This document shows positions 9,619 through 19,316 of a stretch of 64,000 nucleotides of DNA, in pieces. Origin of the DNA: Bin87 sp965243255. GTDB lineage: Bacteria; Chloroflexota; Dehalococcoidia; Lucifugimonadales; UBA3495. The translations under genes were made by a program, and so were the position numbers. The notes below the pieces were generated by a model. The model saw only the letters and a list, made by a program, of their open reading frames with translations. It was not told the DNA's origin and did not search any database. The stretch lies in NCBI GenBank assembly GCA_965243255.1, contig CBDEUH010000004.1, forward strand, positions 1,426,001-1,490,000, written 5' to 3'. Each line of letters begins with the position of its first letter. Position 1 is the first letter of the stretch.

Positions 9619-9671
9619 GGCGACGGCAAAATTCGCCTTGTACCGAATTTCACAAAGCAACGGACTGCACA

Positions 9672-10151
9672 ATGGACGACGCCACCCGCTTGCTGATCAG
9701 CGACGCCGTCAACAACCAGCTCCAATCCACCGTAACCGTCCTCTCCTCCCTGCTGGCCGTGGAGGACGCTATCGGTTACATCCCCAGAGAGGCTGTTGAA
9801 GCCGTCGCCCTGCGCATGGATGCTACCGTCAACGACGTGTGGGCCGTTGCCACTTTCTACCCCAACTTCCGCTTTGAGCCGCCCACCGAGCACCGCATAG
9901 AGGTCTGTTGGGGGCCCTCCTGCCACGTGATGGGCGCGACCCAGATCATCGCGGCCGCACAGGATGCCCTCAACCTGCCCGACGAAGGCGACACGCCGGA
10001 CGGTAAGGCCACGCTGCGCTACAACACCTGCCTGGGGGCCTGCGCCCACGCCCCGGTAATGGCCATCGACCACCATCTGGCCGGCCGCATCACTCCCGAA
10101 TCGGCCCGCGCCAGAATCGCTACGGCGTTGGAATCCGGCGCCGCTCACTGA
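9672..10151 (+). CDS. nuoE: NADH dehydrogenase-like [2Fe-2S] subunit (NuoE family)
   Basis: Thioredoxin-like subunit that partners NuoF in NADH oxidation. ATG 9672 is chosen because similarity begins at DDATRLLISDAVNNQ. Residues 1-75 are the helical NuoE N-domain (VEDAIGYIPREAVEAVA, VWAVATFYPNF). The [2Fe-2S] ligands are visible as CWGPSCHVMGA and, about 40 residues on, CLGACAHAPVM. The length, 159 residues, is standard. nuoF follows after 5 bases. Confidence 0.9.
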   Translation: MDDATRLLISDAVNNQLQSTVTVLSSLLAVEDAIGYIPREAVEAVALRMDATVNDVWAVATFYPNFRFEPPTEHRIEVCWGPSCHVMGATQIIAAAQDALNLPDEGDTPDGKATLRYNTCLGACAHAPVMAIDHHLAGRITPESARARIATALESGAAH

Positions 10152-10156
10152 TCGAG

Positions 10157-11926
10157 TTGACCACCGCCGTGAGTACGCAAACCGCCGCCGACTTCGACGC
10201 CATTCTGGCCGAGGCGCAACGACGCTGGCAGACGCTGACCGCCGGCGACCGCCCGTGGATTCGCATCGGGACCGGGCTGGCCGGCGAGGCTGCGGGCGGG
10301 TTTGAGGTAGTGGCGGCAGTGAATGCCGTTCTGGCCGAGCGGCAACTTTCGGCCAACGTGTCGGAAGTGGGCACTTTGGGCCTATGCTTCGCCGAGCCGC
10401 TGCTGGACGTTCAGACTCCCGGCGGCCCGCGGATTTTCTACCAGAACGTTACACCTCAAATCGCCCAGCGCATCGTCAGCCAGCACGTGGCCGGCGGGGA
10501 GCCGGTTGCCGAGCACGTCCTCGGCTACCTGGGGGAAGCGGGCTCCGCTCCCGACGGCATTCCCAGCCTCAACGACCATCCGATGCTGGCGCAGCAGCAG
10601 CGCATTGCTTTGCGCAACGCCGGCCACATCGATCCCTCCGACCTCCACCAATACATCGCCAATGGCGGTTACGCGGCGCTGAACAAGGCGCTCACCGCCA
10701 TGACTCCCGACGAGGCGCGCCAGGAAGTGGTTACCTCCGGCCTGCGCGGGCGCGGCGGCGCGGCCTTCCCGGCCGGCGTCAAGTGGGGTTTCCTGGCCGG
10801 CAATCCCGACCCGAACAAGTACATTCTCTGCAACTGCGAGGAGGGCGACCCCGGCGCGTTCAACGACCGGGGCATTTTGGAGAGCGACCCGGCCACCGTG
10901 GTTGAGGGCATCACCATTGCCGGCTACGCCTGCAACGCCAACCGGGGCTACATCTTCATCCGCCACGGCCACAACCAGCCCATTGACCGCACCCGCGCCG
11001 TCATCGAACAGGCGTATGAACTGGGCCTGCTGGGCGAGAACGTCCTGGGCAGCGGATTTTCCTTTGATGTGGAAGTGGCGCTGACCGGCGACTCCTACGT
11101 TTCCGGTGAAGAAACGGCCTTGATGGAAGCCATCGAAGGCAAACGCTCCATGCCCCGCTACCGGCCGCCCTTCCCGGCGCAGGTCGGGGTTTTCGGGAAG
11201 CCCTCCAACATCAACAACGTCAAGACCCTGGCCTACGTGCCGGAAATCGTCGCCCGGGGCGGCGAATGGTTCGCCGGCATCGGCACCCGGCCGGATCCGG
11301 ATAACCGCATCAACGGCAGCAGCGGAACCGCCATCCTCTGCCTGTCCGGCGACATCACCTACACCGGCCTGATTGAGGTTCCCCTGGGCATGACGCTGCG
11401 GCAGGTGCTGTTCGACATGGCCGGCGGCGTGCCCAACGGCAAACGGATGAAGCTGCTGCAAACCGGCGGGCCACTGGGCGGCGTTCTGTCGGCCAGCGAC
11501 GCCAACCTGGACCTGGCCCTCGACTTTGACGTATTCCGAGCGGCCGGCGCCATCCTGGGCTCCGGCGGGATCATCGTGTGCGACGAGGATACCTGCGCCG
11601 TTGATCTCACCCGCAATTTGATTGCCTTCTGCCAGTACGAGTCCTGCGGGAAGTGCTTCCCCTGCCGGATGGGGATGAGCCACCTGCTGGAAGTGCTGGA
11701 GCGAATCAGCAACCTGCAGGGCACCGAGGAAGACCTGGCCCTGATGCGAAACATCGGCGAGAACATGCAGGCCGGCTCCCTGTGCGGGCACGGCCAACTG
11801 GGGTTCAACCCCGTTTCATCCGCCCTGCGTTACTTCGGCGACGAGTTTGAGGCCCACATCCGCGAAAAGAGGCACACGGGAGACTGCCCGGAGCTGCTGA
11901 TTTCGCCGCGTCTGACCCGCCGCTAA
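10157..11926 (+). CDS. nuoF: NADH-binding flavoprotein subunit (NuoF family)
   Basis: Binds NADH, FMN and a [4Fe-4S] cluster, feeding electrons to the NuoG-like partner. Start is TTG 10157, with GTG 10169 possible. Residues 1-125 form a thioredoxin-like N-domain that has lost most cluster cysteines (only the LGLC cysteine remains). Then come the FMN/NADH motifs GLRGRGGAAFPAGVKWGF, CNCEEGDPGAFND and SYVSGEETALMEAIEG, and the cluster ligands ESCGKCFPCRMG with GSLCGHG near the end. At 589 residues it resembles the long NuoF of soluble hydrogenases and formate dehydrogenases. Confidence 0.9.
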   Translation: MTTAVSTQTAADFDAILAEAQRRWQTLTAGDRPWIRIGTGLAGEAAGGFEVVAAVNAVLAERQLSANVSEVGTLGLCFAEPLLDVQTPGGPRIFYQNVTPQIAQRIVSQHVAGGEPVAEHVLGYLGEAGSAPDGIPSLNDHPMLAQQQRIALRNAGHIDPSDLHQYIANGGYAALNKALTAMTPDEARQEVVTSGLRGRGGAAFPAGVKWGFLAGNPDPNKYILCNCEEGDPGAFNDRGILESDPATVVEGITIAGYACNANRGYIFIRHGHNQPIDRTRAVIEQAYELGLLGENVLGSGFSFDVEVALTGDSYVSGEETALMEAIEGKRSMPRYRPPFPAQVGVFGKPSNINNVKTLAYVPEIVARGGEWFAGIGTRPDPDNRINGSSGTAILCLSGDITYTGLIEVPLGMTLRQVLFDMAGGVPNGKRMKLLQTGGPLGGVLSASDANLDLALDFDVFRAAGAILGSGGIIVCDEDTCAVDLTRNLIAFCQYESCGKCFPCRMGMSHLLEVLERISNLQGTEEDLALMRNIGENMQAGSLCGHGQLGFNPVSSALRYFGDEFEAHIREKRHTGDCPELLISPRLTRR

Positions 11927-11962
11927 CCCAGTCCGTCACACCGGAACCCGCCAGGAGCCGCT

Positions 11963-14806
11963 ATGCCTGACGACATCACCATCTCCATTGACGGGGTGGA
12001 AATTAAGACTCAACCGGGCAAGATGGTGCTTGAAGCCGCCATTGATGCCGGCGTGTACGTTCCCTACCTGTGCTATCACTCCGGCATGAAGCCCTACGCC
12101 GCCTGCCGGATGTGCGTGGTGGTCGCGGAAAACGAACGGGGCCGGGTGCCGGGCTTCCCCGCCGCTTGCACCCTGGCTGCCACCGACGGCATGGTCGTGT
12201 GGAGCGAGACCCCGGACGTCAACGAGCTGCGCCGCTCAGTAATGCAGATGCTGATTGCCGAGCATCCCAACGGGTGCCTCACCTGCCACCGGGTGGATAT
12301 TTGCGGGCCGTCCGACGTTTGCCTGCGCCACGTTTCGGTGAACGACCGCTGCGTTACCTGTCCGAAGAACGAGCGCTGCGAATTCAAGGACACGGTGCGT
12401 TACCTGGGCATGGAGCTGGAATCGCCCATGACCTATATGTACCGGGACATTCCCCTGGAAGTCAGCGACCCCTTTTACGACCGGGACTATAACCTGTGCA
12501 TCACCTGTGGCCGCTGCGTCCGCGCCTGCGAGGAAGTGCGGGGCGACAACGCCATCTGCTTCACCGAGCGTTCAGGCAATGCGCTGGTCGGCACCTCCTT
12601 CGGAACGTCGCTGCTGGAATCCGGCTGCGAGTTCTGCGGCGCCTGCATTGACGTTTGCCCGGTGGGCGCGCTCACCGAACGGGAAAACAAGTGGGAAAAG
12701 GCCGCCAGCGTCCAGCGCACCATCTGCACCCACTGCCCGGTGGGCTGCCAGATGAACCTGGAAATCAACGACCAGGGGCGCGTCATCCGGGCCATCCCGG
12801 AGTTCAACTCTCCCGCCAACCGGGGCCAGGCCTGCTACAAGGGCAAGTTCGGCATGGGCCACCTCACCAGCGGGCAGCGCCTCCGCCGTCCCATGATTCG
12901 CCGCAACGGCGTCCTGGAACCGGCCACGTGGGACGAAGCCCTGGATCTGATTGCCGACAAGCTCCGGCCCCACCAGTCGGGCGAAGGTTTTGGACTGGTT
13001 ACCGCTGCCGACAGCACCAACGAGGAGTTTTACCTGGCCCAGAAGTTCGCTCACATCGGGATGAAGACCCACAACCTGGACCATTCCGGCAACGTGCAGC
13101 CCGATTTGAGCCGGGGCCTAGAAGACGTGCTGGGCTACCCTGGCGCCACCAATTCAATCTGGGACCTGAAGAACTCGGACTGCATCCTGGTTTTCAACAC
13201 CAACCTCACCGAGAGTCACAACGTGGTGGGCGTTCCCATCAAACAGGCTGCCCAGGCCGGCGTGCCGCTGATCGTTATCGACAGCCGGGAAGTGGAACTG
13301 ACTCGATACGCCAAGCTGTGGCTGCGGCCCGTGCCGGGCGCCGAACTGGTGCTGCTCGGCGCCATCCTGAAGGTGGTGTTGGAAGAAGACCTGATAGACG
13401 CCCAGTGGCTGGCCAAGCACGTTGAGGATTACGCCACATTGGCCTACGAACTGGAGCGCATCGACGACGCGGCCATCGCCGCCACCGGCGTGGCCCACGC
13501 TGACATCGTCGAGGCCGCCCGGTTGTACGCCGCCCCTGGCAACTCGGCAATCGTGTACGGCCTGGACAACGTGCCCGCCGAAATCACCCGCGATTGCGTG
13601 ATTGCCCTGTGCGACCTGGCCCTGCTGACCCACAACGTCGGCCAGCCGGCCGGGGGGCTCTTCCCCATGCGCCAGGGGGCCAACACCCAGGGCGCGACGG
13701 ACATCGGGTGCATTCCCAATCGGCTGCCCGGCGGCGGTCCCCTCTTTGACGACGACAACCGCGCCCGCGTTGAAAACTTCTGGGGCGTTACCCTGCCGCC
13801 TCCCGAGCACAGCATGGGCGTAGAGGGAATGTTGGCGGCGGCCACCAACGGCGACATCCAGTCCATGATGGTCATCGGCGACAGTCCCAACTTCACCAAC
13901 GGGCTGCTGGGAGAAGCGCTATCGGCGCTGGAACGATTGGACTTTCTGGCCGTGATGGACACGTTCCTGACTCCCACCGCCCAGATTGCCGACGTTGTAC
14001 TGCCGCGGGTAACCTTCGGGGAGAAGGACGGCACGTTCACCAACCTGGAGCGTCGCATTCAGCGGGTTCGCCCCGCCGTTTCCGTCAAGAACAACGACGC
14101 GCGGCCGGAGGGCTGGGTATTCGCGCAATTGTCGCAGCGACTGGGAATCGACGGCATCAGTTACGACGACCCATCGGAGTTGATGGATGAAATCGCGGCC
14201 ATCACCGTCAATTACGGCGGCGTAAGCTACCAGCGCCTGGCCCGCGAATCGGTTCTGGTGATGCAGACCGGCGTGGAAGCACCGCGGCCCACGCAGCTTC
14301 TTTACACCTCGCGGGAAGAGCGCGGCATCCAGTGGCCCTGCCCGGGCGATGACAGCCCGTCGGCGCCGGTGCTCTACTCCGACGGTTTCCCCTACGGCAA
14401 AGCCGAACCCGTCGCGCCACGCTTCCGACCGGCCGAATGGCCCGCCGATTCCGAGTTCCCGGCCCTGCTGGCTCCCGGCCGGGTGCTGCTGCAACGGGAA
14501 CGCGACACCGCCATCGAAGCTGGCGACCTGAACCGCATCGTCCGGGATGAGCTGGTGCAGCTGAACCCGAGCGACGCCGCCGCCTGGAACGTCGCTGACG
14601 GCGAGCCGGTGGCCGTTGACACCGCCGGCAACCGCATCACCGGCGTGGCGGCGCTAGACGACGCCATCCCTTCGGGCGTGGTTGCCATCACTACGCTGTT
14701 CGGCGAACTGGCCATCGAGCTGCAGACGTCTGAGGACATCAACCCCATGGCGCGAGTGCCCGGGTTGATCGTGGAACCCTGCCGTGTGGCATCGCTAAAC
14801 TCGTAA
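11963..14806 (+). CDS. nuoG: NuoG-like / formate-dehydrogenase-like molybdopterin subunit
   Basis: 947-residue electron-transfer subunit. In order: [2Fe-2S] ferredoxin domain (CYHSGMKPYAACRMC), His-Cys3 cluster region (HPNGCLTCHRVDIC), two [4Fe-4S] motifs (CITCGRCVRAC, CEFCGACIDVC), the CTHCPVGC cluster of the molybdopterin domain, then the large Mo-bis-MGD-type domain and a C-terminal dinucleotide-binding domain (about residues 830-940). Where formate dehydrogenases have Cys or Sec, the aligned stretch reads LDHSGNVQPDLSRGL with no Cys, so formate oxidation is doubtful. It could be a NuoG-type scaffold or an oxidoreductase of unknown substrate. Confidence 0.8.
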   Translation: MPDDITISIDGVEIKTQPGKMVLEAAIDAGVYVPYLCYHSGMKPYAACRMCVVVAENERGRVPGFPAACTLAATDGMVVWSETPDVNELRRSVMQMLIAEHPNGCLTCHRVDICGPSDVCLRHVSVNDRCVTCPKNERCEFKDTVRYLGMELESPMTYMYRDIPLEVSDPFYDRDYNLCITCGRCVRACEEVRGDNAICFTERSGNALVGTSFGTSLLESGCEFCGACIDVCPVGALTERENKWEKAASVQRTICTHCPVGCQMNLEINDQGRVIRAIPEFNSPANRGQACYKGKFGMGHLTSGQRLRRPMIRRNGVLEPATWDEALDLIADKLRPHQSGEGFGLVTAADSTNEEFYLAQKFAHIGMKTHNLDHSGNVQPDLSRGLEDVLGYPGATNSIWDLKNSDCILVFNTNLTESHNVVGVPIKQAAQAGVPLIVIDSREVELTRYAKLWLRPVPGAELVLLGAILKVVLEEDLIDAQWLAKHVEDYATLAYELERIDDAAIAATGVAHADIVEAARLYAAPGNSAIVYGLDNVPAEITRDCVIALCDLALLTHNVGQPAGGLFPMRQGANTQGATDIGCIPNRLPGGGPLFDDDNRARVENFWGVTLPPPEHSMGVEGMLAAATNGDIQSMMVIGDSPNFTNGLLGEALSALERLDFLAVMDTFLTPTAQIADVVLPRVTFGEKDGTFTNLERRIQRVRPAVSVKNNDARPEGWVFAQLSQRLGIDGISYDDPSELMDEIAAITVNYGGVSYQRLARESVLVMQTGVEAPRPTQLLYTSREERGIQWPCPGDDSPSAPVLYSDGFPYGKAEPVAPRFRPAEWPADSEFPALLAPGRVLLQRERDTAIEAGDLNRIVRDELVQLNPSDAAAWNVADGEPVAVDTAGNRITGVAALDDAIPSGVVAITTLFGELAIELQTSEDINPMARVPGLIVEPCRVASLNS

Positions 14807-14881
14807 CGAAATCAGCAACACCTGCGTAACATTTCCGCCGTACCATGGTCGGGGTTCACCCAGACCGCATACGGAGCAAAA

Positions 14882-15637
14882 ATGACCACTCTGCGAACGC
14901 CAGCCACGCACCGCGACCGAACCGTCAATCTGCCCCGGGCCCGCCTGGTCGAGCGGGTTGACTATACCGACGACCTGATGGTGATCAAGTTGGAACCCCA
15001 GGGGTTCGACTTCACCTTCAAACCCGGGCAGTACTGCACGCTGGGGCTGGACGGGATCGAACGGGCGTACTCCATCGCGTCGGCGCCCCACGAGCCGTTG
15101 CTGGAGATTTTTGTCGAGCTGGTGCCGGACGGGGAGCTGACCCCCCGGATGTGGCGAATGGAAGTCGGCGATACCATGTCGATCCGTCCTGGAGCCAAGG
15201 GCATTTTCTTGTTGGACGCGTTGGCGACCCAGCACCTGATGCTGGGCACGGTTACCGGCGTAGCTCCCTTCGTCAGCATGGTGCGCGACCATCTCCACCA
15301 CGGGCGGGCCGGCCACCACTTCTACATCCTGGAGGGCGCGTCCTACCTGGATGAGTTCGTCTATGACCGGGAGCTGTCCGGCCTGTCCGCCGCTCACCCG
15401 AACATCATTACCTTCGTGCCCTCCGTGAGCCGGCCGGCGGAAGCGCGCAACGCCGCCTGGACCGGGGAAACCGGTCGCCTGAACAATATCGTCGCCAAAT
15501 ACCTGGAGGAGTTCCCCCTCAACCGGGACGACACGCTGATCTACGGCTGCGGGCATCCGGGGATGATTGAAGCCAGCCGGGAAATCGTTACCGCCCAGGG
15601 CTGGCGCTGGGACGAAGAACGTTTCTGGAAGGAGTAA
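14882..15637 (+). CDS. Ferredoxin-NADP reductase-like FAD oxidoreductase
   Basis: 251-residue flavoprotein that moves electrons between NAD(P)H and ferredoxin or flavodoxin. FAD-binding motifs are FKPGQYCTLGL and RAYSIAS (about residues 43-67), followed by the NAD(P)-binding GTVTGVAPFVSMVRD and the YGCGHPGMI motif near the end. It is 75 bases after the nuoG-like gene, in the same direction, so it may supply or take electrons from the nuoEFG module. The ATG at 14882 sits in an A-rich context. Confidence 0.82.
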   Translation: MTTLRTPATHRDRTVNLPRARLVERVDYTDDLMVIKLEPQGFDFTFKPGQYCTLGLDGIERAYSIASAPHEPLLEIFVELVPDGELTPRMWRMEVGDTMSIRPGAKGIFLLDALATQHLMLGTVTGVAPFVSMVRDHLHHGRAGHHFYILEGASYLDEFVYDRELSGLSAAHPNIITFVPSVSRPAEARNAAWTGETGRLNNIVAKYLEEFPLNRDDTLIYGCGHPGMIEASREIVTAQGWRWDEERFWKE

Positions 15638-15677
15638 CGCCCGGCGGCATTTCGCCCGGATGGGGTAAAATCACCCC

Positions 15678-18296
15678 ATGACCACCGCCAACGCCCGGCT
15701 GACCCCCGTCCGGCGTCAGTACCTCACCATCAAGCACTCCTACCCGGACGCCATTCTGCTGTTCCGGATGGGCGACTTCTACGAGTGCTTCGACGACGAC
15801 GCCCACAAGCTTGCCCAGGCGCTGGAAATCGCCCTCACTTCCCGGAGTATGGGCAAGGACACGCGCATCCCCATGGCCGGGGTGCCGGCCGTGTCGCTGG
15901 ACAGCAACCTGGCCCGCCTCGTCAAGCAGGGGCACAAGGTGGCCATCTGCGAGCAGCTCAGCGACCCGGAGGTGTCCAGGGGCATCGTCGAGCGCGGGGT
16001 GGTCCGGGTGGTTACGCCCGGAACCGTCCTGGAATCCGCCCTGCTGGACCAGGACGCCAACAACTACCTGGCCGCCGTCTGCATCCAGGATGCCCAGGCC
16101 GGCCTGGCCTACGTTGACGTTACCACCGGCGAATTCGCCACGGCGGAGATTTCCGCCGAGCAACTGCCCCTTGAACTGGCCCGACTGCAACCCTCCGAGA
16201 TACTGATTCCACCCGGCGAGGAGCTGCCGGATTTTGCCGGCGCCGGCAGGGCCGATGCCACCCTGACCACCCTGGACGCCGGCGCCTTCAACCCGGACCT
16301 GGCCCGCCGCGCCCTGCTGGATTACTACAGCGTGCTGTCGCTGGAAGCATATGGCCTGGAGTCGCACGGCGTGGGCTCCCGGCCGCTGGCGGTGCGCGCC
16401 GCCGGCGCCATCGTCGATTACCTGCGCTACACCTGGCAGGGCGAGCGTCCGCCGCTGGCGGCCCCGTCGGTCTATCAAACCGACGCCTACATGACCCTTG
16501 ACCCGCAGACCCGGCGCAACCTGGAACTCTTCGAGGCCGGCCGCTGGGACAGCCGCGACTGGTCGCTGCTGGCCGCCCTGGACGAAACCCGCACCGCCAT
16601 GGGCGCGCGCCTGCTGCGTCGCTGGCTGGGGCGGCCTCTATTGGACTTGGAGCGACTGGAGCGCCGCCTGGACGCCGTGCAGTTTTTCGTCGATAACGCT
16701 TTCCGGCGCGACGACTCCGCCGCCGCTCTGTCCCAAATCTCCGACCTGGAACGCATCCTGACCCGCATCCAGGCCCAAACGGCGGCGCCGCGGGACTTGC
16801 TGGCGCTGCGGCAAAGCCTGGCCGCCGCCGAAGAACTGGGCGCGGCCCTGGCCGGGGATGACGCCGCCGCCGTCGCCTGGCTGGCCGGCGCATTGCGGCC
16901 TTTGCCCGACGTCGCCGGCCTCATCGACCACGCCATCGCGCCCGAACCGTCGGCACAGCCGGGCGACGGCGGCGTGATACGGGAGGGATTCTCGCCGGAA
17001 CTGGACCGCATCCGAACCCTGGCCCGGGACACCCGCGGCTTCATTGCCGAGCTGGAAGCCCGGGAGCGCGAACGCACCGGAATCCGCAGCCTCAAGGTCG
17101 GGTTCAACCAGGTCTTCGGCTACTACATAGAGGTCAGCCGGGCCAACCTCGACGCGGTGCCCGAGGACTACCAGCGACGCCAGACCCTGACCGGCGGCGA
17201 GCGCTACGTTACGCCGGAGCTGAAGGAATACGAGAGCCAGGCGCTGGACGCCCGGGAACGCCTGGAGGAACTGGAGCGCACTCTGTACCGTCAGGTTTGC
17301 CGGCAGATTGCCGACCACGGCGATAGCATCTCCCGCCTGGCTGCTGCCGTGGCACGGGCCGACGTGTTCACCGGGCTGGCCGGCATCGCCGTGCGCCACG
17401 GTTACGTGCGGCCCACGCTCGACGAGGGCAACGCCATCAGCATCGCCGACGGCCGTCATCCCGTGGTGGAGCGCGTCCTGGGCGCCGGCGCATTCGTCCC
17501 CAACGACGCCGCCCTGGACTCCGACGACGCCCAGATTATGCTCATTACCGGGCCCAACATGGCCGGCAAGTCCACCTTCATCCGACAGGTAGCCATTATC
17601 GTGCTGATGGCCCAGGTGGGCAGTTTCGTGCCGGCGACGGCGGCTACCATCGGGCTGGTTGACCGCATCTTCACCCGTGTGGGGTTGCAGGACGACCTGG
17701 CCACCGGGCAGTCCACCTTCATGGTGGAGATGGTGGAAACCGCCGCCATTCTCAACCAGGCCACCTGGCGCTCGCTGGTCATCCTGGACGAAATCGGTCG
17801 GGGCACCAGCACCTACGACGGGCTGTCCATCGCCCGCGCCGTGGTGGAGCACCTGCACAACAATCCCCAGGTCAGCTGCAAGACGCTGTTCGCCACCCAC
17901 TACCACGAACTCACCGACCTGGCGGCCACGCTGCCGGGAGTACGCAACTACCGGGTTGCGGTGTCCGAGGAGGACGGTCAAATCGCCTTCCTGCATCGCA
18001 TCGTCTCCGGCGGCGCCGACCGATCCTACGGCGTCCACGTGGCCATGCTGGCCGGTATGCCGCCCTCCGTGGTCAACCGAGCGCAGGAACTGCTCACCGA
18101 GCTGGAACGCGGCGAGGGAGCCGGCCGTGGGAAAAAACGCAGCGCTGGCCCCTCTCCACAACTGGCTCTCCCCCTGTTCGCGCCAGACGACAATGGTCTC
18201 AGCGACACACTGCAAGAGCTGGACATCGCCAACCTTACGCCCCTGGAGGCCATCAACAAGCTGTATGAACTTCAGGAACGCGCTCGGCAACCGTGA
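15678..18296 (+). CDS. mutS: DNA mismatch repair protein MutS
   Basis: Mismatch-recognition ATPase. The 872 residues show the mismatch-reading F-Y-E (residues 34-36, in RMGDFYECFDDDA), the connector and lever domains, the clamp region (GIRSLKVGFNQVFGYYIEV), Walker A GPNMAGKST (about residue 625), Walker B LVILDEIGRGTSTYDG (about residue 700) and FATHYHELTDL. The C-terminal dimerisation tail NLTPLEAINKLYELQ is intact. mutL lies 1 kb downstream with two small genes between, so the pair probably forms one repair locus. Confidence 0.97.
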   Translation: MTTANARLTPVRRQYLTIKHSYPDAILLFRMGDFYECFDDDAHKLAQALEIALTSRSMGKDTRIPMAGVPAVSLDSNLARLVKQGHKVAICEQLSDPEVSRGIVERGVVRVVTPGTVLESALLDQDANNYLAAVCIQDAQAGLAYVDVTTGEFATAEISAEQLPLELARLQPSEILIPPGEELPDFAGAGRADATLTTLDAGAFNPDLARRALLDYYSVLSLEAYGLESHGVGSRPLAVRAAGAIVDYLRYTWQGERPPLAAPSVYQTDAYMTLDPQTRRNLELFEAGRWDSRDWSLLAALDETRTAMGARLLRRWLGRPLLDLERLERRLDAVQFFVDNAFRRDDSAAALSQISDLERILTRIQAQTAAPRDLLALRQSLAAAEELGAALAGDDAAAVAWLAGALRPLPDVAGLIDHAIAPEPSAQPGDGGVIREGFSPELDRIRTLARDTRGFIAELEARERERTGIRSLKVGFNQVFGYYIEVSRANLDAVPEDYQRRQTLTGGERYVTPELKEYESQALDARERLEELERTLYRQVCRQIADHGDSISRLAAAVARADVFTGLAGIAVRHGYVRPTLDEGNAISIADGRHPVVERVLGAGAFVPNDAALDSDDAQIMLITGPNMAGKSTFIRQVAIIVLMAQVGSFVPATAATIGLVDRIFTRVGLQDDLATGQSTFMVEMVETAAILNQATWRSLVILDEIGRGTSTYDGLSIARAVVEHLHNNPQVSCKTLFATHYHELTDLAATLPGVRNYRVAVSEEDGQIAFLHRIVSGGADRSYGVHVAMLAGMPPSVVNRAQELLTELERGEGAGRGKKRSAGPSPQLALPLFAPDDNGLSDTLQELDIANLTPLEAINKLYELQERARQP

Positions 18297-18429
18297 GGCG
18301 CGGGTAAATCCTGCCTTTTAACAGAAATTTTACCTCTATCGCCTGTATTGTTAGGATGGCAAGGTATAGAATACCGAAAACCGCCACGCAACGGCGCAGT
18401 TCGAACGGCCAGCCCGGTGGGAGGAAAAT

Positions 18430-18792
18430 ATGAGCAACACGGCTATGATTTACTGGTGGCCCCGTTGAAGCAGCTGTCGTAAAGTGCGGGAGTTGCTCGT
18501 GCAAAACGGCCTGTCGGTGGACGAGCGGGACTATTTCAAAGAACCTTTCACCGAGGGCGAACTCCGCGAGTTGATTGCCGAGGTGGGGGAGCCGGGCGTC
18601 AGCGCCATGTTCGCCAGCCGCAGCCCGTCGCTGAAGAAGATGGGCCTGGACCCGGCCGAACTCTCCGACGAGCGCAAGGTGTCGCTGATGTTGGAGGAAC
18701 CCCGGCTGGTTCGCCGCCCCATCGTTCGGTTGGGAGACCGGTTGATCATCGGCGCCAGCGTCAAGGCAATGACCCAGGCCCTGGAGGGCTGA
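18430..18792 (+). CDS. ArsC/Spx-like thiol protein, probable selenoprotein (UGA read as Sec)
   Basis: Reading through an in-frame TGA at 18466-18468 gives a 120-residue protein starting MSNTAMIYWWPR-U-SSCRKVRELL, so the ArsC-family CxxC becomes U13-S-S-C16. The rest matches the ArsC/Spx fold: NGLSVDERDYFKEPFTEGELRELI, SRSPSLKKMGLD and RPIVRLGDRLIIG near the C-terminus. GGGAGGAAAAT just before the ATG is a strong ribosome site, which argues for translation from here rather than from the GTG downstream of the TGA. A stem-loop starts right after the UGA. The function is probably redox, not necessarily arsenate reduction, as no other ars genes are near. Confidence 0.85.
18469..18497 (+). promoter_or_regulatory. 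Candidate bacterial SECIS hairpin of the ArsC/Spx-like gene
   Basis: Bases 18469-18480 pair with 18486-18497 over 12 positions with one G-G mismatch and three G-U pairs, closing a small loop AAAGT with the G typical of bacterial SECIS loops. The loop begins 12 bases after the UGA, a little nearer than the usual spacing, so the call is tentative. Found by eye without energy calculation. Confidence 0.45.
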
Positions 18793-18830
18793 CCGATCAC
18801 CCGCTACAAACCGGAACAGCGAATACCGCC

Positions 18831-19268
18831 ATGAAGATCTTCTTTGACGTTGACTACACCATCCTGGGATTGGACGACACCCTGCGCCCCGGCACCGTCG
18901 AAACCTTTCAGAAGCTGCTGGACGACGGCCACGAAATATACATCTGGTCGGGCATGGGCGAACGATGGGAAGTCATCGAAAAGCACGACTTGCAGCGGTT
19001 CGTCAGCGGAGTGTATGAAAAACCCACCCATCACTTTCACGAACGGCTGGAGGAGTTGAAAGTTCCCCACGAGCCGGAGTTCGTCATCGACGACTACCCC
19101 GAAATCGTGGCCGCCTTCGGTGGCGTCTGGGTGCCGCCCTACTTCTTCTCCCGCAGCGTTGACCATGAGATGGACCGCATCTATCGCATCATCTGCGACT
19201 TCTCCCAAACCGGCTCCTCCGAAGACCGCCAGTACCGGGCCAAAGGCACCAAGATACCCCTGTTCTAG
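18831..19268 (+). CDS. Small HAD-superfamily phosphatase-like protein
   Basis: 145-residue protein with motif I FFDVDYTILGLDD (both catalytic Asp present) at residues 4-16, the motif II region IYIWSGMGERWE, and the acidic motif EFVIDDYPEIV near residue 88. No cap domain fits in this length. It sits between the ArsC-like gene and mutL. The substrate is unknown; a housekeeping phosphatase is likely. Confidence 0.7.
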   Translation: MKIFFDVDYTILGLDDTLRPGTVETFQKLLDDGHEIYIWSGMGERWEVIEKHDLQRFVSGVYEKPTHHFHERLEELKVPHEPEFVIDDYPEIVAAFGGVWVPPYFFSRSVDHEMDRIYRIICDFSQTGSSEDRQYRAKGTKIPLF

Positions 19269-19316
19269 CCGGCCGCGTCATTCGCGGGCATCTGCTCACA
19301 ACCACGTCGGTCACCC

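Noticed and set aside
18361..18429. tRNA-like GTTCGAAC before the ArsC-like gene
   Set aside because: No acceptor stem, D-arm or anticodon arm could be built around it.
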